The notes under the pieces are model-generated. The model was not told the DNA's origin. It saw only the letters and a list, made by a program, of their open reading frames with translations, and made no database searches. The position numbers and the translations under genes are program-made. Positions 11,719 to 23,100 of a stretch of DNA of 64,000 bases are shown piece by piece (within the stretch, counting starts at the first letter, position 1; every line of letters starts with the position of its first letter). This DNA is from Thereva unica (lineage: Eukaryota > Arthropoda > Insecta > Diptera > Therevidae), in assembly GCA_949987705.1 (NCBI GenBank), contig OX465281.1, positions 223,419,978 to 223,483,977 on the forward strand, read 5' to 3'.

Positions 11719-12941
11719 TTAAGGCCGTATCAGAACCTCTGCAGCGCTGCACCGACAAGTGTTTCTATTGGCTGAGGCTGATAAAATGACAAGCAAAGCA
11801 GCACCAGAGCAGCGTGCTGCATTTTCATCTCAAACTCTAATTTTGCTGCATATATACATGCAGCACTTTTGACACTTCTTACTTGACAAGTGAATTTAAA
11901 GAAGACGCGCGAAATTTTCAACGAGTGAACAACAGGCGGTAGTTTTTTGTTAAAAGAATTAGATCATGGAGGGATTATTAACATTTTCAAAAATTTTATT
12001 TCGAGGTTTTACTGTCAAACAAAAATTGCGCTGCACGGGTGAAACAACAGGATAGGTTGTATCAGAACCTAAAAATATGCAGCGTGCAGCAGCAGCGCCA
12101 GAGCAGCATGCTGCAGTCCGTATCAGATCCTGTTGTTTCACCGTTGCAGCGCAATTTTTATTTGACAGGTAAACCTCAAAATAAAAATTAACTAGTGCCA
12201 TTAATTTTTCCTACATGGCCTGTTAAATGCTTTTAAAAAAATTCCAGCCAGTTGTTTAAATTATTTGTCGCAAAATTTCCCGTTTTTTGTTAAAATTCAC
12301 ATGTCACGTACGAAGTGTCAAAAGTGCTGCATGTAATATGCAGCAAAATTAGAGTTTGAGATGAAAATGCAGCACGCTGCTCTGGTGCTGCTTTGCTTGT
12401 CATTTTATCAGCCTCAGCCAATAGAAACACTTGTCGGTGCAGCGCTGCAGAGGTTCTGATACGGCCTGATCTGATACAGACTGCAGCATGCTGCTCTGGC
12501 GCTGCTGCTGCACGCTGCACATTTTTAGGTTCTGATACAGCCTTCAGAACCTAAAAATGTGCAGCGTGCAGCAGCAGCGCCAGAGCAGCATGCTGCAGTC
12601 TGTATCAGATCCTGTTGTCTCACCCGTGCAGCGCAATTTTTGTTTGACAGTAAAACCTCGAAATAAAATTTTTGAAACTGTTAATAATCCCTCCATGATC
12701 TAATTCTTTTAACAAAAAACTACCGCCTGTTGTTCACTCGTTGAAAATTTCGCGCGTCTTCTTTAAATTCACTTGTCAAGTAAGAAGTGTCAAAAGTGCT
12801 GCATGTATATGTGCAGCAAAATTAGAGTTTGAGATGAAAATGCAGCACGCTGCTCTGGTGCTGCTTTGCTTGTCATTTTACCAGCCTCAGCCAATAGAAA
12901 CACTTGTCGGTGCAGCGCTGCAGAGGTTCTGATACGGCCTT
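11719..12941. mobile_element. Compound of three fold-back TIR units (GTATCAGAACCT family)
   Basis: Three related units of about 340-410 bp lie head-to-head and tail-to-tail: about 11719-12053 (inverted), 12054-12464 and 12543-12941. One end reads GGCCGTATCAGAACCTCTGC and the other GGCTGTATCAGAACCTAAAA. Subterminal CAG/CTG-rich blocks (GCAGCGTGCAGCAGCAGCGC) repeat on both strands. The apparent ORFs at 11730-11921 and 12741-12932 are mirror copies of the same repeat arm, not genes. No clean target duplication could be assigned. Confidence 0.7.
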
Positions 12942-13065
12942 ATAGAACTACGGAAAGGCCCGCGTATAAAATCCGGGTACGGCAGCGCAGTGAATTTTGG
13001 GGTCAGTCGACTCTAGTTGGGTCTGTTGAGGGTATAGATATAAGAATATTATAGAAGGAGTGTAA

Positions 13066-13565
13066 AGTCCGATCTTGGTTCTGCAATGAGTGCAGAAACT
13101 TCGACTTTGACTTCACCGTTGCAGTAAAGTCGACTTTGCCGCACAGCGCTAACACATTCATTTCAATAACTTCAAAGTCGACAATTTGACAGATAGTATT
13201 TACAATTGCAATCACCATTTAATAACATGCTAGAAATTATTAATTTTGAACAAATGGACCAATTTATTTTTACTGTATGTAGACTTTACGTATATTACCT
13301 GCGAAAATTGTATTTTTCATACAATAAACTTAGTCAATTTAAATTTTCTAATTTGGCGACAATGACAAATTTGAAATGTTGTGTTGATAGTTCTGAAACT
13401 TTTGCAGCAGCTTTAAAAATTCTCAAAGTCGAAGTCGGCGCAAAGTTTACTGCAACGCTTACTGCATTGATTATGTTAACTGAACGTGACTCCTTTGGAA
13501 ACTGTATGAAACTGTCAAAATGCAAAGTTGAAGCCGAAGTTTCTGCATTCATTCTGTTTTGGGCT
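13066..13565. mobile_element. 500-bp MITE, 3-bp duplication TAA
   Basis: The right end, read inward, is AGCCCAAAACAGAATGAATG, then CAGAAACTTCGG. The left arm carries the matching GAGTGCAGAAACTTCGAC. TAA flanks both sides (13063-13065 and 13566-13568). The outermost 20 or so bases of the left arm have diverged, so that boundary is less certain. The terminal sequence resembles the element at 14521-14950. Confidence 0.55.
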
Positions 13566-13805
13566 TAAAGCCATGGGACGGAAGGGGAATGCCTTGGTGG
13601 CCATCTTGGTCGGCTCCAAATGTCTAATAATTTAGTCGAAATCTAGTAGATAACAACAGCCTCGGCCTTGAACACACAATTAGAAATCTAGGCATAGGCC
13701 AAGTCACTAAGAGCAATGGTGTGCTTTTGGTTTACTTCTGTAGCTCCCACCAACTCATGGTAAGTGGAGCTTACTTTTGTCACAAGAAGATACACATGAG
13801 TCCTG

Positions 13806-14385
13806 GGGCCAGTTCACGCAATTCGACGTCGACTGAAAACGTCGCGTTAAATGTCGTTTTGGGTTCACGCAAGTCGACGTTTTATGTTTGTCGTTTTAAA
13901 AGTGTCGTTAATCTTCTCGGACACCAGATTTGGCGTCGAATTCATTTATTGTTGTATTAAAAACGAGTTGTGGTGCCAATTAGAGCACAGCAGAAATAAT
14001 TTTACACAAAACTTTTTACAGTTCTGAACGAGCAAAATGCAATAGAAAAAGAAAAACTATTAGTTGAAAAATAACAATTATAACTACTCCAAGAAGAGTT
14101 AGATGTAAAAAATAAATTCAGAGTTGAGATTTTCCAATATTATTATGAAATTGTTTAATTAATTAATTTAAACTCACATTATTGAAGTTTTAGTATTATT
14201 TGCTACTTGTCCCCCTTGTGGATAATGTGAAAAGTGCAGCGGTTTCTTTGGATTTTGCATACCTTTAGGAGAAATTATTTTGGGAAAACGACATTCGACA
14301 CGTCGACTTATGTGAACCCAAATTCAACGTCGTTTTCATAAAGCGTCGATGTCGACGTCGAGTGTCGAATTGCGTGAACTGGCCC
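13806..14385. mobile_element. 580-bp MITE in LINE, 3-bp duplication CTG
   Basis: The termini are GGGCCAGTTCACGCAATTCG on the left and the same sequence inverted on the right. They are followed by many GTCGAC/AACGAC subterminal motifs. CTG flanks both ends (13803-13805 and 14386-14388). The host LINE endonuclease reading frame lies on both sides. Confidence 0.75.
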
Positions 14386-14520
14386 CTGGGTATCAGCCTA
14401 TGGTCGAACGAGAAACCAAATAGAGCACGAAGTGACCACCGTTTGATAGTAGCAACTATTCGCCTCAAAATAGTCGTAATCAAAAACGTCCAACGCGATG
14501 CCATACACCGTAGACTGTTT

Positions 14521-14950
14521 AGCCTGAAACAGAATCACCGCAGTGTGCAGTATGCAGTGTTTTTTACTGCTTGTCAAAAATTACGGCACTGCGTCTTATA
14601 ACGAAATCAATGCAGTGCAGTGTTTGTCAAATCAAGTCAAACGTCAAATTTATTGTAAATTTCGAAAACATGGTGCGAAGAAATTTAAGAAATATTTTGT
14701 TATTGGCGGCTTTAACAGTTTATAGAAATAATTTGTTCTTACTGGCACACTACCACCGTTATGAAAATTTGAAGTTTAATTTTCTAACCTCACACTGCAG
14801 AGCAAATTTAGAATTTAGCCTAAACCTGCAGTGCAGTATTCTGCTGCTTACTGCGCTAAATGCAATTGTGTGCCGAGTAATAGAAAAGCACGAAACCAAA
14901 CTTTGACAGACAGTGCAGTATACTGCACTGCATTGATTCTGTTTCAGGCT
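14521..14950. mobile_element. 430-bp MITE in LINE, 3-bp duplication TTT
   Basis: The termini are AGCCTGAAACAGAATCACCG on the left, and GATTCTGTTTCAGGCT on the right. Several CAGTGCAGTATACTGCACTG-like subterminal palindromes follow inside. TTT flanks both ends (14518-14520 and 14951-14953). Skipping the element and one TTT restores an open LINE frame across the site (RRLF, then NVYLL), matching the paralogue at 1278-1048. Confidence 0.8.
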
Positions 14951-15476
14951 TTTAACGTATACCTTCTGCGGGACAGCATCAAAAGGCGAGAATTCAACTA
15001 CCATAAGCCAGCAAAGAGTTTCTAACGACAATAACATTGAAGAGCTGTGGAGAAATACGAAGTGTGCTATTATAACCGCAGCGAAAACAAGCATTAGTTA
15101 TGTCCAAAGAAATGAGCAACACTGGATCTCGGATGCAACCTGGCAAAAAATAGAACGCAGGAGGGTCGTCAAATATAACATGAACTCTACAAGCGACCCG
15201 GACAAACGTCATCAACTTGAAAGGGAATACTCCCAATTACATCGGGAGGTAAAGAGAATACACTTCATTGTTCTTTTTTTCACAGAAGATTCACTCGTAA
15301 GAACTTCTTTAAACTTTCTTGGACCTTTCCTGCAGTTCTCTATTCTAAGAGGAACATCAAGAAAAAGAAACACGCCTATTATGTACTCATAAACCGTTAA
15401 AATGTCTTCAAAGCCGTGTTTCTTTTTCCTAACTACCCCAGCTCATATATCGGAATAGACGACTAGAGTAATTAAG

Positions 15477-15778
15477 GGCCTCGATTCCCAGATCCGGCGG
15501 CTCGGAAGTGAGTGCGGATTTGATATTATACGATTCTCAAATAAAACCGCATCGGATTCAAATAAATCAAAAATTCGGAGTGACTCACGCGATTGTGAAA
15601 TAAGCGATGTCGATTATCTTAGGCGCATTTGTCGTTTCAAATCCGCAGAAAATTTGTTGCGGATCACACTTTTACAGCGCTGAAAATGCCAAAGAGAGAT
15701 CCGCGGATGCGGATTTGAGAATCGCAAAATGTCAAATCCGCATTCACTTCCGAGCCGCTGGATCTGGGAATCGAGGCC
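15477..15778. mobile_element. 302-bp fold-back MITE copy 1, duplication AAG
   Basis: The ends are GGCCTCGATTCCCAGATC and its inverse, with arms of about 70 bp and internal ATCCGCA motifs on both strands. AAG flanks both ends (15474-15476 and 15779-15781). A second copy in inverse orientation lies at 35993-36297. Confidence 0.85.
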
Positions 15779-15781
15779 AAG

Positions 15782-16440
15782 ATCTTTTTTTGGCAAAAGG
15801 TGACGCTTTCAAAATTTTGTGGTTATGTTATTCACCTTTTCGGTTATATCAATCATTAAGCGCGTTTTTTGAAGTTTTCATTTAATGATACGATTCATAA
15901 AACCGAGATTATTCTAAATGAAAAGAAGACATTTAAGGAAAATAATTATGTCTAATGAAATTGTAAGTTAAAAAAAATGGAAACTCCTATTGTTATACAA
16001 TTGATTTTATTTTGAGGTTATAAACTACACTGAAATAAAAGAAAAATGTATTTCACCTTCCATCTACTCCAAAGTATACAGGAAAAAGAAACATCTCTAA
16101 TAAAGCTAGATATTAACTTTAAATACATCAATATTTTAAATTCATGAATCCCTTAGTAGATGAAGAAAACCAGAAACGCAAACACAATAATAATTATTTT
16201 ACATTTACAGACCAATTAAAAGTTTCAGAAATTAATACATATTGTGGTACATCAATTCTTACAGAATCCACTTTGAATAAATTTTTACTACTGCCATCTA
16301 ATTCTTAAACAATGAAAACATAAGACCTGACGAAAAAAAAAATAGAGAAAAAAAGAAAAAGCCGGCCATTTTCGGCAAGTTGAGTTTTCAGTGCACCGCC
16401 GACAATTTTGCTACATGATTACTTGTGCTTAAAACATATA
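15782..16440. other. AT-rich upstream sequence of the FAM120 gene
   Basis: No ORF or repeat is recognised. This is presumably upstream or 5' flanking sequence. Confidence 0.4.
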
Positions 16441-16481
16441 AAAAATTATAATCTACAGATCCTAATTAGAATAATTAGTGG

Positions 16482-16488
16482 TATAAAA
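16482..16488 (+). promoter_or_regulatory. TATA-like box, possible FAM120 promoter
   Basis: TATAAAA is followed about 25-30 bases later by TATTACAGTGTTTCATTACA, a plausible initiator region. It lies about 570 bp upstream of the first coding exon on the same strand. This is position and motif only; no transcript evidence is available. Confidence 0.3.
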
Positions 16489-17051
16489 ACTCTGCTGAGT
16501 GTTATTACAGTGTTTCATTACAAAATAAGTGACAACATCGTGATATTTCTCTAGTATAAGAAGCCAACGAAAAAATAATTGGTACGGAATAGGACAGAGG
16601 AAAGACGACTTGTGTGTGTAAAAAGAAGAAGAATTGCAAGCAACAATTTTTTTTCATCTATTTGCATGGCTTTTCGTCTTATGATTAATTAAGTTTTTCT
16701 CATCACACCAAAAGAAAAGTATCCAATTTAGAAAAGCCATACAAGAAAAAAAAAACACTACTAAGTGATCCGTAGTAATGATATGCCGGTATTTCTATAA
16801 AGTGAGAGATTGCAGCTCGTAAATTGACATTAATTGCTTAACAAAAAAAATTTTTTTTCTTTTGTACTTGGAGGCCAGAAAATTGATTTTTTTACTTAGA
16901 ATTTATTATAGTATTTTCGCGAGAATACATAATATTGCATAAAAGTTACTTTGCCGGTGTGTAGGCTGTTTTGTATTCAATTGAAGTGAAGTTTTTTTTT
17001 GCTCCTCAACTTTGAGGCGTTCCAGACGAATTGTCGGAAATCACTTCCAAG

Positions 17052-17157
17052 ATGATCGATCCGGCTGACTTGCAGGCGCTCCTTGGCAAAATTGAAGGAG
17101 GCGCCGTTGCAGTCGATTTATTGAAAATGGGACAAAGCCATCATCAACAAAATGCTC
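17052..17157 (+). CDS. FAM120 orthologue, first placed coding exon
   Basis: From ATG 17052 the exon reads MIDPADLQALLGKIEGGAVA and ends at a perfect C/GTAAGT donor in phase 1. The alignment with vertebrate FAM120 starts about 13 residues earlier. There is also a strong acceptor (T-run, then CTCAACTTTGAG) ending at 17016. Splicing an upstream ATGG to 17017 would give MGVP, matching the MGV that begins the human protein. The true start may therefore lie in an unplaced upstream exon. Confidence 0.8.
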
Positions 17158-20100
17158 GTAAGTATTTGTGTCATTTAGCTAAAGGGAGAAAGGGTTTTTT
17201 CTTTGATATCGATTTTGTTTAATAATTAAACATCTTGTCCAGGACAAACCTATCAGCCTATCTTTGCCGTGACAAACAATTATCAAGTTCTATTATGTTC
17301 AATTTCAATCCAAGAAAACCACATATAAAATTATTTCTATAGGAACTTTATAAGTAACCAGATGTTTGTTTAAAAAAATTTTAAGAATAAACATTCACAT
17401 TGGGTGCCTCTCCTCTTCCTTGTTTCATACGTCTACATAGTCAAGTGCTTCTGTGGAACGCGAGATTTCTGGATTTTATGTTTAATTTAGACAACAAATA
17501 TTATTTTTAGCTCTCGTGCACTTGTAAACAATTAGTGTGCTATTCTATATCTCTCTCCCATGTCGGAGACCGAAGCCCGCTGGAATGCATGGATCCACAA
17601 AATTGTTTCAAGCTTTTCTCTAGTCTTGCTTCCAGCTGACCTGCTTTAAAATGTTGTTAAGTCGGGGGGCTCAGAGCACGCACAGGATTTTCTACAGGGC
17701 TCCACCGAGAGTGTGATGCTTATACCTCCTGCAACTGAATTACTAGTGAAGTAATTCTTATGTTGCTTTTCATACTTATTCGCTTTTCTGAAATCCACCT
17801 TCGAAAAACAATAGAATTTCTTTTTTCTCGAGTATATATCTAAAAGCTACATCTAATCTAGTCGATTTTATACATGGAACAACAAAGCTAGATTATTAAT
17901 GCTGTTTTACTACATATATACAAATCCGCCTTTTTTCTGTTTAAAACATTTATGGCTTTTCTTTTTGATTCTTTAAATAATTTCGAAAGCATATTTTTTC
18001 TCTAAATATGTGTAAAAGTTTAGTGACCTAATTTTATCTAGGCATGTGTCATTTTTCTTTTGTTTATTGATAAAATTGGCACACAATATTTGAGACTTAT
18101 TTATAAGAATTAGGGTCTGTGTGGTTTATATTTCGTATTTTGTAGATAAGAATAATTGGAATTGATTTTTAGTTTAAAAAAAAATATAATTTTGTGGTAG
18201 TGTTTATCGGTTTTTATATATTCTATAAACTTTGCAATGTTTGTTTAACTACAGTACAATTTCGCGGAAATTTGTATAGAAACGCCAAGATCATAATTAC
18301 ATTTCTTTGTGGAATTGTAATCAAGTTACACTTATTTTCTTGTTATTTATTATTTTTCGCAAAACTTCTTTAATATTAACGTTTTTACAATATTTCTTTT
18401 CTTACGGTATTATATATCTCTTACATTATGTAAAATAAAGTATTTTATTTATCAATATTATATTTCTTTACCTTCAAAAAACACTCGATTAAAACATATT
18501 GGTTGCCAGCATATTTCAAATATCCACGACTGTATCATCATGCTCTCTAATAAGGCATTCCGTCGGCTTAACCGTTTAAAAATATGGTACCAGAGTTTTG
18601 CTTAGGTCGGGTCTTCGGCTAAGGGACGGCATAACTAGTTGCTTATCTGGTAGCCTGATATTGCCAGCAGCACTGCCTTTGTCGGCTGGCTAGAGCGATT
18701 TCCTTGCTTCAGGAGACTTAACACTCCGATGAGGCCGTTACCGATAAACTATCTATAAATTACGATTTTTGCGTTTTTTTCACCCTTGTGTATATCAAAA
18801 GTCTCACCTCTCTCTGCCCTCTTGTCCCCTCACCCCCACCACCCCGACCTTCAAACCCCAACCATCAATACTGGTTTGTAGAACATTGGGGATAAATTTA
18901 ATTGATCATGAGTATTGGCGAACCAATATCTTTTTACGATCAGACAACCCCCGACCCTTCACCTGACCATTCGGGGTCGGGGGTCAAGACTCGGGTAATG
19001 GTTGCTTCGATGTTGATGTTCGCCAACACTCATGATCAGTTAAATTCATCCCAATCTTCTTCGGACCAGTATTGGGAATGTAGTTTAGAGGCCGGGGATG
19101 ATGAGGTTGGGTGCCGAGAAGGCAGAGACAGGGGAGACTTTTGATCTACATGAGGGTAAGATGGTCAGAGGTTTGAAGTGTCATTGGTTGCCCTCGTGGT
19201 AATTCATTAATCAGAAAAATCCATCGGACGGGTCGTTGTGGCGCGTAAGCAGGCGTTGAGGGGAGGGGTTGGATGGTAGATGTGTGAAGGGTCAAAAAAG
19301 GGGGTTGTTTGGGGTAGCCGTTGGCTGGACTACAAGAATAAATTGTATTAAATTCAGAAATCAGCTATATCCCCATAGCCCCTTGGGCGTGGGGTTTCGT
19401 GGTGAAGAAGGGTTGATGGGGCTTTGTGTCCGTTAAGACTTTTGATTTAGATGTTGAGAACTATCAACCTGCAAAATTTCAAGAAAATTAGCCGAAAGCT
19501 ATTTTCCATAGAAAAAGTGCGGGGGACTTTTCGAATATTTTCTGTTACTGGGGCGATTTTTAGGGGTTGCAACAACCATTACATGTATATGAATCTCGGG
19601 TTCGTGATTAGCGAGCCCGAACACTTTCGAGAAATGGTGGCAAAATAATACATTTTTCATATTTCCTCACGCCAAGGGGCGCTTTTAGGGGTTGAAACCA
19701 CCCCTGCATACCTACCTAAACATACCCCTAAAGATGGTGAAACTGACGAAAATGACAATGGAAAATACAAGGTGTACAGTCAGAATACAAGAAGAATTGA
19801 CGGAATCCTTCCAAGTAAAGCAAGGCAGGGCGATGGGCTGGCACCTATGCTATTTAATCTCTGCCTAGAAGAAGTTATTCGCAAAGAAAACATTGATGCG
19901 AACGCAACCCTGCTTAACAAATCAAAACAATTGGCAGGATATGCCGACGATATAAACTGCCTTGCCAGATCATTGTCATATCTTAGAGAAATATTCACGG
20001 AATTAGTAGAAGGAGCCAAGAGTAAGATTCGAATTCAGTCAAGGGTGGAAAGAAAAAGAAGAAATCACAACACCACATGGGGGAATATAACTTCGAACGG

Positions 20101-23100
20101 GTAAACCAATTTAACTACCTGGGGTCCACAGCCAGCGAAGACAACGATGAAACGAAGGACGTACAAAGAACATACTTCTCACTACTGCCAGAAATGAAAT
20201 ACAGAGACATCCACAGAAAAACAAAAATAAGAATATACAAAACCATCATAAGTACAGTAGCTAGTATGGAAGCATAGAAAAATATACGGCCCAATCAATG
20301 AAGATAATGCATGGAGAATACGCTATAATCACGAATTGTAGAGGTTATACAAAGAGTGTAAACTTTCGACCCATGCCAAGCTACTGCGTTTACGTTGGAC
20401 CGATCATGTCTAAAGAATGGATGACTCAAGAATACCAAAAAAAGCGCTGAACCTTCTACCAGATGGCAAAAGACCAGTTGGCAAACCACGGTCAAGGTGG
20501 AAAAACAATGTTAAGGCCGATGAAGCAGAACTGCTCAATACAAGAAACTGGAGACAAGCTGCGGAGCAGAGAGATGTCTGGAGGAAGAAGTTGATGGAGG
20601 CCAAAGCTCGAATTGAGCTGTAGAGCCATCGAAGAAGAAGAAGAACATGGACTTCCTGACGAACCAAACAGCAGAAACCAAGTCAAAATCTGCACACTGT
20701 TACTCAGCTGTACTACATGGAGGCTGAACTATCCCAAAAGAAGGATATTCACTAACTCCACTGAATCTGGACGATACCATTGCTGAACTCATCAGCCCTG
20801 GAAAGCAACCTAATATTATCTCCAATGGAATTGATGTATGCGGTATAGGCCTTACATGACCTAAGATTAAATTCTGAGGCTAACCTATTGTATTCCAGTT
20901 TCAATTCCTCAGATACATTAATGTTGTGTTTTGGATCAGGTTATACAATTTATTTCTCGAGAGTTCGAATGTTTCTGTCAAGCCAATGCTCCGATAATTT
21001 ATTCCTTTTAATAATCTTGGGTACATATTTGTCAATGTTATTTCAAATGAAGGTATTGAAACAAGATGCTATCTCGTCAAGATCGTTGGCAGATAGCCTA
21101 GTTTAGTTTATGCATGTAGAAGTGAAACTATTATAACGGAGATTATTTTGTAAAAAAAAGTCTTCGTTGTTCTGCAGTTTCTCACTAATGAGCTATATTT
21201 AAGATATAAAACTAACATTTTATGAACACAATTGAAGTTTTGTTATTACCGAAGGCTTAATAGGAATGAACTTATTTGAACAAATTAGATTAATATAATT
21301 CTTTGCTCTAAAATCAACGCTAGCGCTCTACATTTAAAATTTAATTACTTGCAGCTGCTGGAGGTAAAAATAATAAATACAATGCAAATTTCCGTATTGC
21401 ACTGGATATTGAAGATTGCCTTGATCGATTCTATGGAGGATATTATTCCGGTAAGAATGAAAAAGTAATTTTGTTAATATCAGAATAACAAATAATATTA
21501 ACTTTAGATTGGGCATGTGGCGGCCAGTGGAATCGTGCTTATCAGTTTGTTCAACTACTCGCTAATGCATTTAAGAATGGACATGTTGAAATTATTGCCT
21601 TTTTTGACGGAACATTGAAGAAAAATAAGAGATTAACATTTGAAAGGAACGATTTCCGACAGAAAACAATTTCTGTATGATAAATTTTAATTTTTATGTT
21701 TATTTAAATTTTGTTCACTTCATGTTAAATTCTTAGGTTCTCAAGCATATTCGTATGATGGGTACACCACCTCCGAAAATATGGTGGTTACCACCTTCTG
21801 GGATACGTACTACACTAAGAAATGCTTTAAGAAGTGTTAATATACAAGTTGTAAGTAAAATCAATATTTTTTTTCCATAGAATTTCTTCTTTTTTGCTTG
21901 TTTTCAATTCTTTATTTACTTTTCTGTTTAAATTTCATTATTTGTTAGTTTTGTGCATTTGCGAGAACGGGTATATTAGGTGGTATTTACGGTGGCGAAT
22001 GACGTGACTAAAGGATGCGGTGGAATGAAACTGTACCTTCATACATATGGAGGAAAATATCATTTCACACGCCACATAGCGACAATTAAATAGGAAATTT
22101 TTCCATTTAGTCGCCAGAAGTCCGTTATATTGACAATGAGAATATCCATTTAAGGTCGAATTGACAGATCTGTCGCGTCACGCGACAACGAGAATAAGGC
22201 TGATTATTTCACATATTTTTTAATTTTTTTTATAATAATTGATTATTTGTGGTGGTCCTTGCATTTGAAGATGTGCTCCTTTATATTATTTGTTGATTGC
22301 CATGTTCGTCTTGCCTTTTTCCACTAGTCCTTGATTCTTGAATCTGAATACCTGTGATGCATTTGTATTCCAGCTGCAATAACAAGGTAAGGACACTATT
22401 TAGAATTTTCAGTTCTACGTTTTAAAATTTGTTCCTTCAATGACCGTAGCCTGAAAATCATAATTGATGAATTTGGGGAAATGTTTCTCAATGTAGGAAT
22501 TTGTATTGCTTGTATGCGAAACTTGGTTGAATGATTCAGTTCCACCCTCTTTCATATCCCTGGGTGTTTCGAAACGATCGACGGGATCGTATTGGCGGAG
22601 GAGTTGCTATATACATCAAAGATTTCCTAAATGCTAAAATTGTCTGTCATTCCAAAACCTCTGAGATTGAATTCTTGGTCGTTGAAGTGTCTTGCAACTC
22701 AGAGAAAATTCTTCTTATATCTGTCTATTGCCCGCCTGGCTTGTTTAATACGGATAAGCTGGAACAATCGGTAGATAGCACTTCGCGAAGATACACTAAT
22801 CTCTTAGTTGGTGGAAATTTACATGTGCACCTTTTAAAGTCGTGTGGCCAACAGCAGCTATTTCTATGCACCGTGTTGGATTAAATACAATCAATGCTCT
22901 ACCTACCTACTTTAAAGCAACACATCCATCACAAGCTGATGTGCTACTCACCAGTGACAGACGCCTAATTGTTTTCCAGAACCAGGATATATTATATGTC
23001 TGTTGCAATATTCCAGTTGGATCACAATATGCTAAAACAATTACCGCGACTGATCGTCGTAGTCTAGTTGAATGTTGTGAGCGGTTACCCTGGGAAAAGA

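Larger units (their letters stand above)
13566..15270 (+). mobile_element. RTE-like LINE fragment split by two MITEs
   Basis: Endonuclease remnants run from about 13640: NSGLEHTIRNLGIGQ, then CSSHQLMVSGAYFCHKKIH up to the first insertion. The stretch GRTRNQIEH resumes at about 14400, after it. The linker IRLKIVVIKNVQRDAIHRRL is interrupted by the second insertion and resumes as NVYLLRDSIKRREF at 14954. The two inserts (13806-14385 and 14521-14950) account for both gaps. It ends in decayed linker sequence near 15270 and has no RT. Confidence 0.75.
17158..21354 (+). other. FAM120 intron 1 (about 4.2 kb)
   Basis: The intron is bounded by GTAAGT and TTACTTGCAG. It contains a large hairpin (18795-19145) and a LINE fragment (19740-20640). 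The rest is AT-rich and unassigned; the pieces 17160-18790, 19150-19740 and 20650-21350 hold nothing I recognise. Confidence 0.8.

Noticed and set aside
11730..12932. Identical 63-residue ORFs at 11730-11921 (-) and 12741-12932 (+)
   Set aside because: They are mirror images within the arms of one fold-back repeat and do not resemble a protein family.
17031..17222. Frame from TTG at 17031 read through the donor as one protein
   Set aside because: It starts at a non-ATG codon and crosses a perfect GTAAGT. The exon ends at 17157, with homology resuming at 21355.
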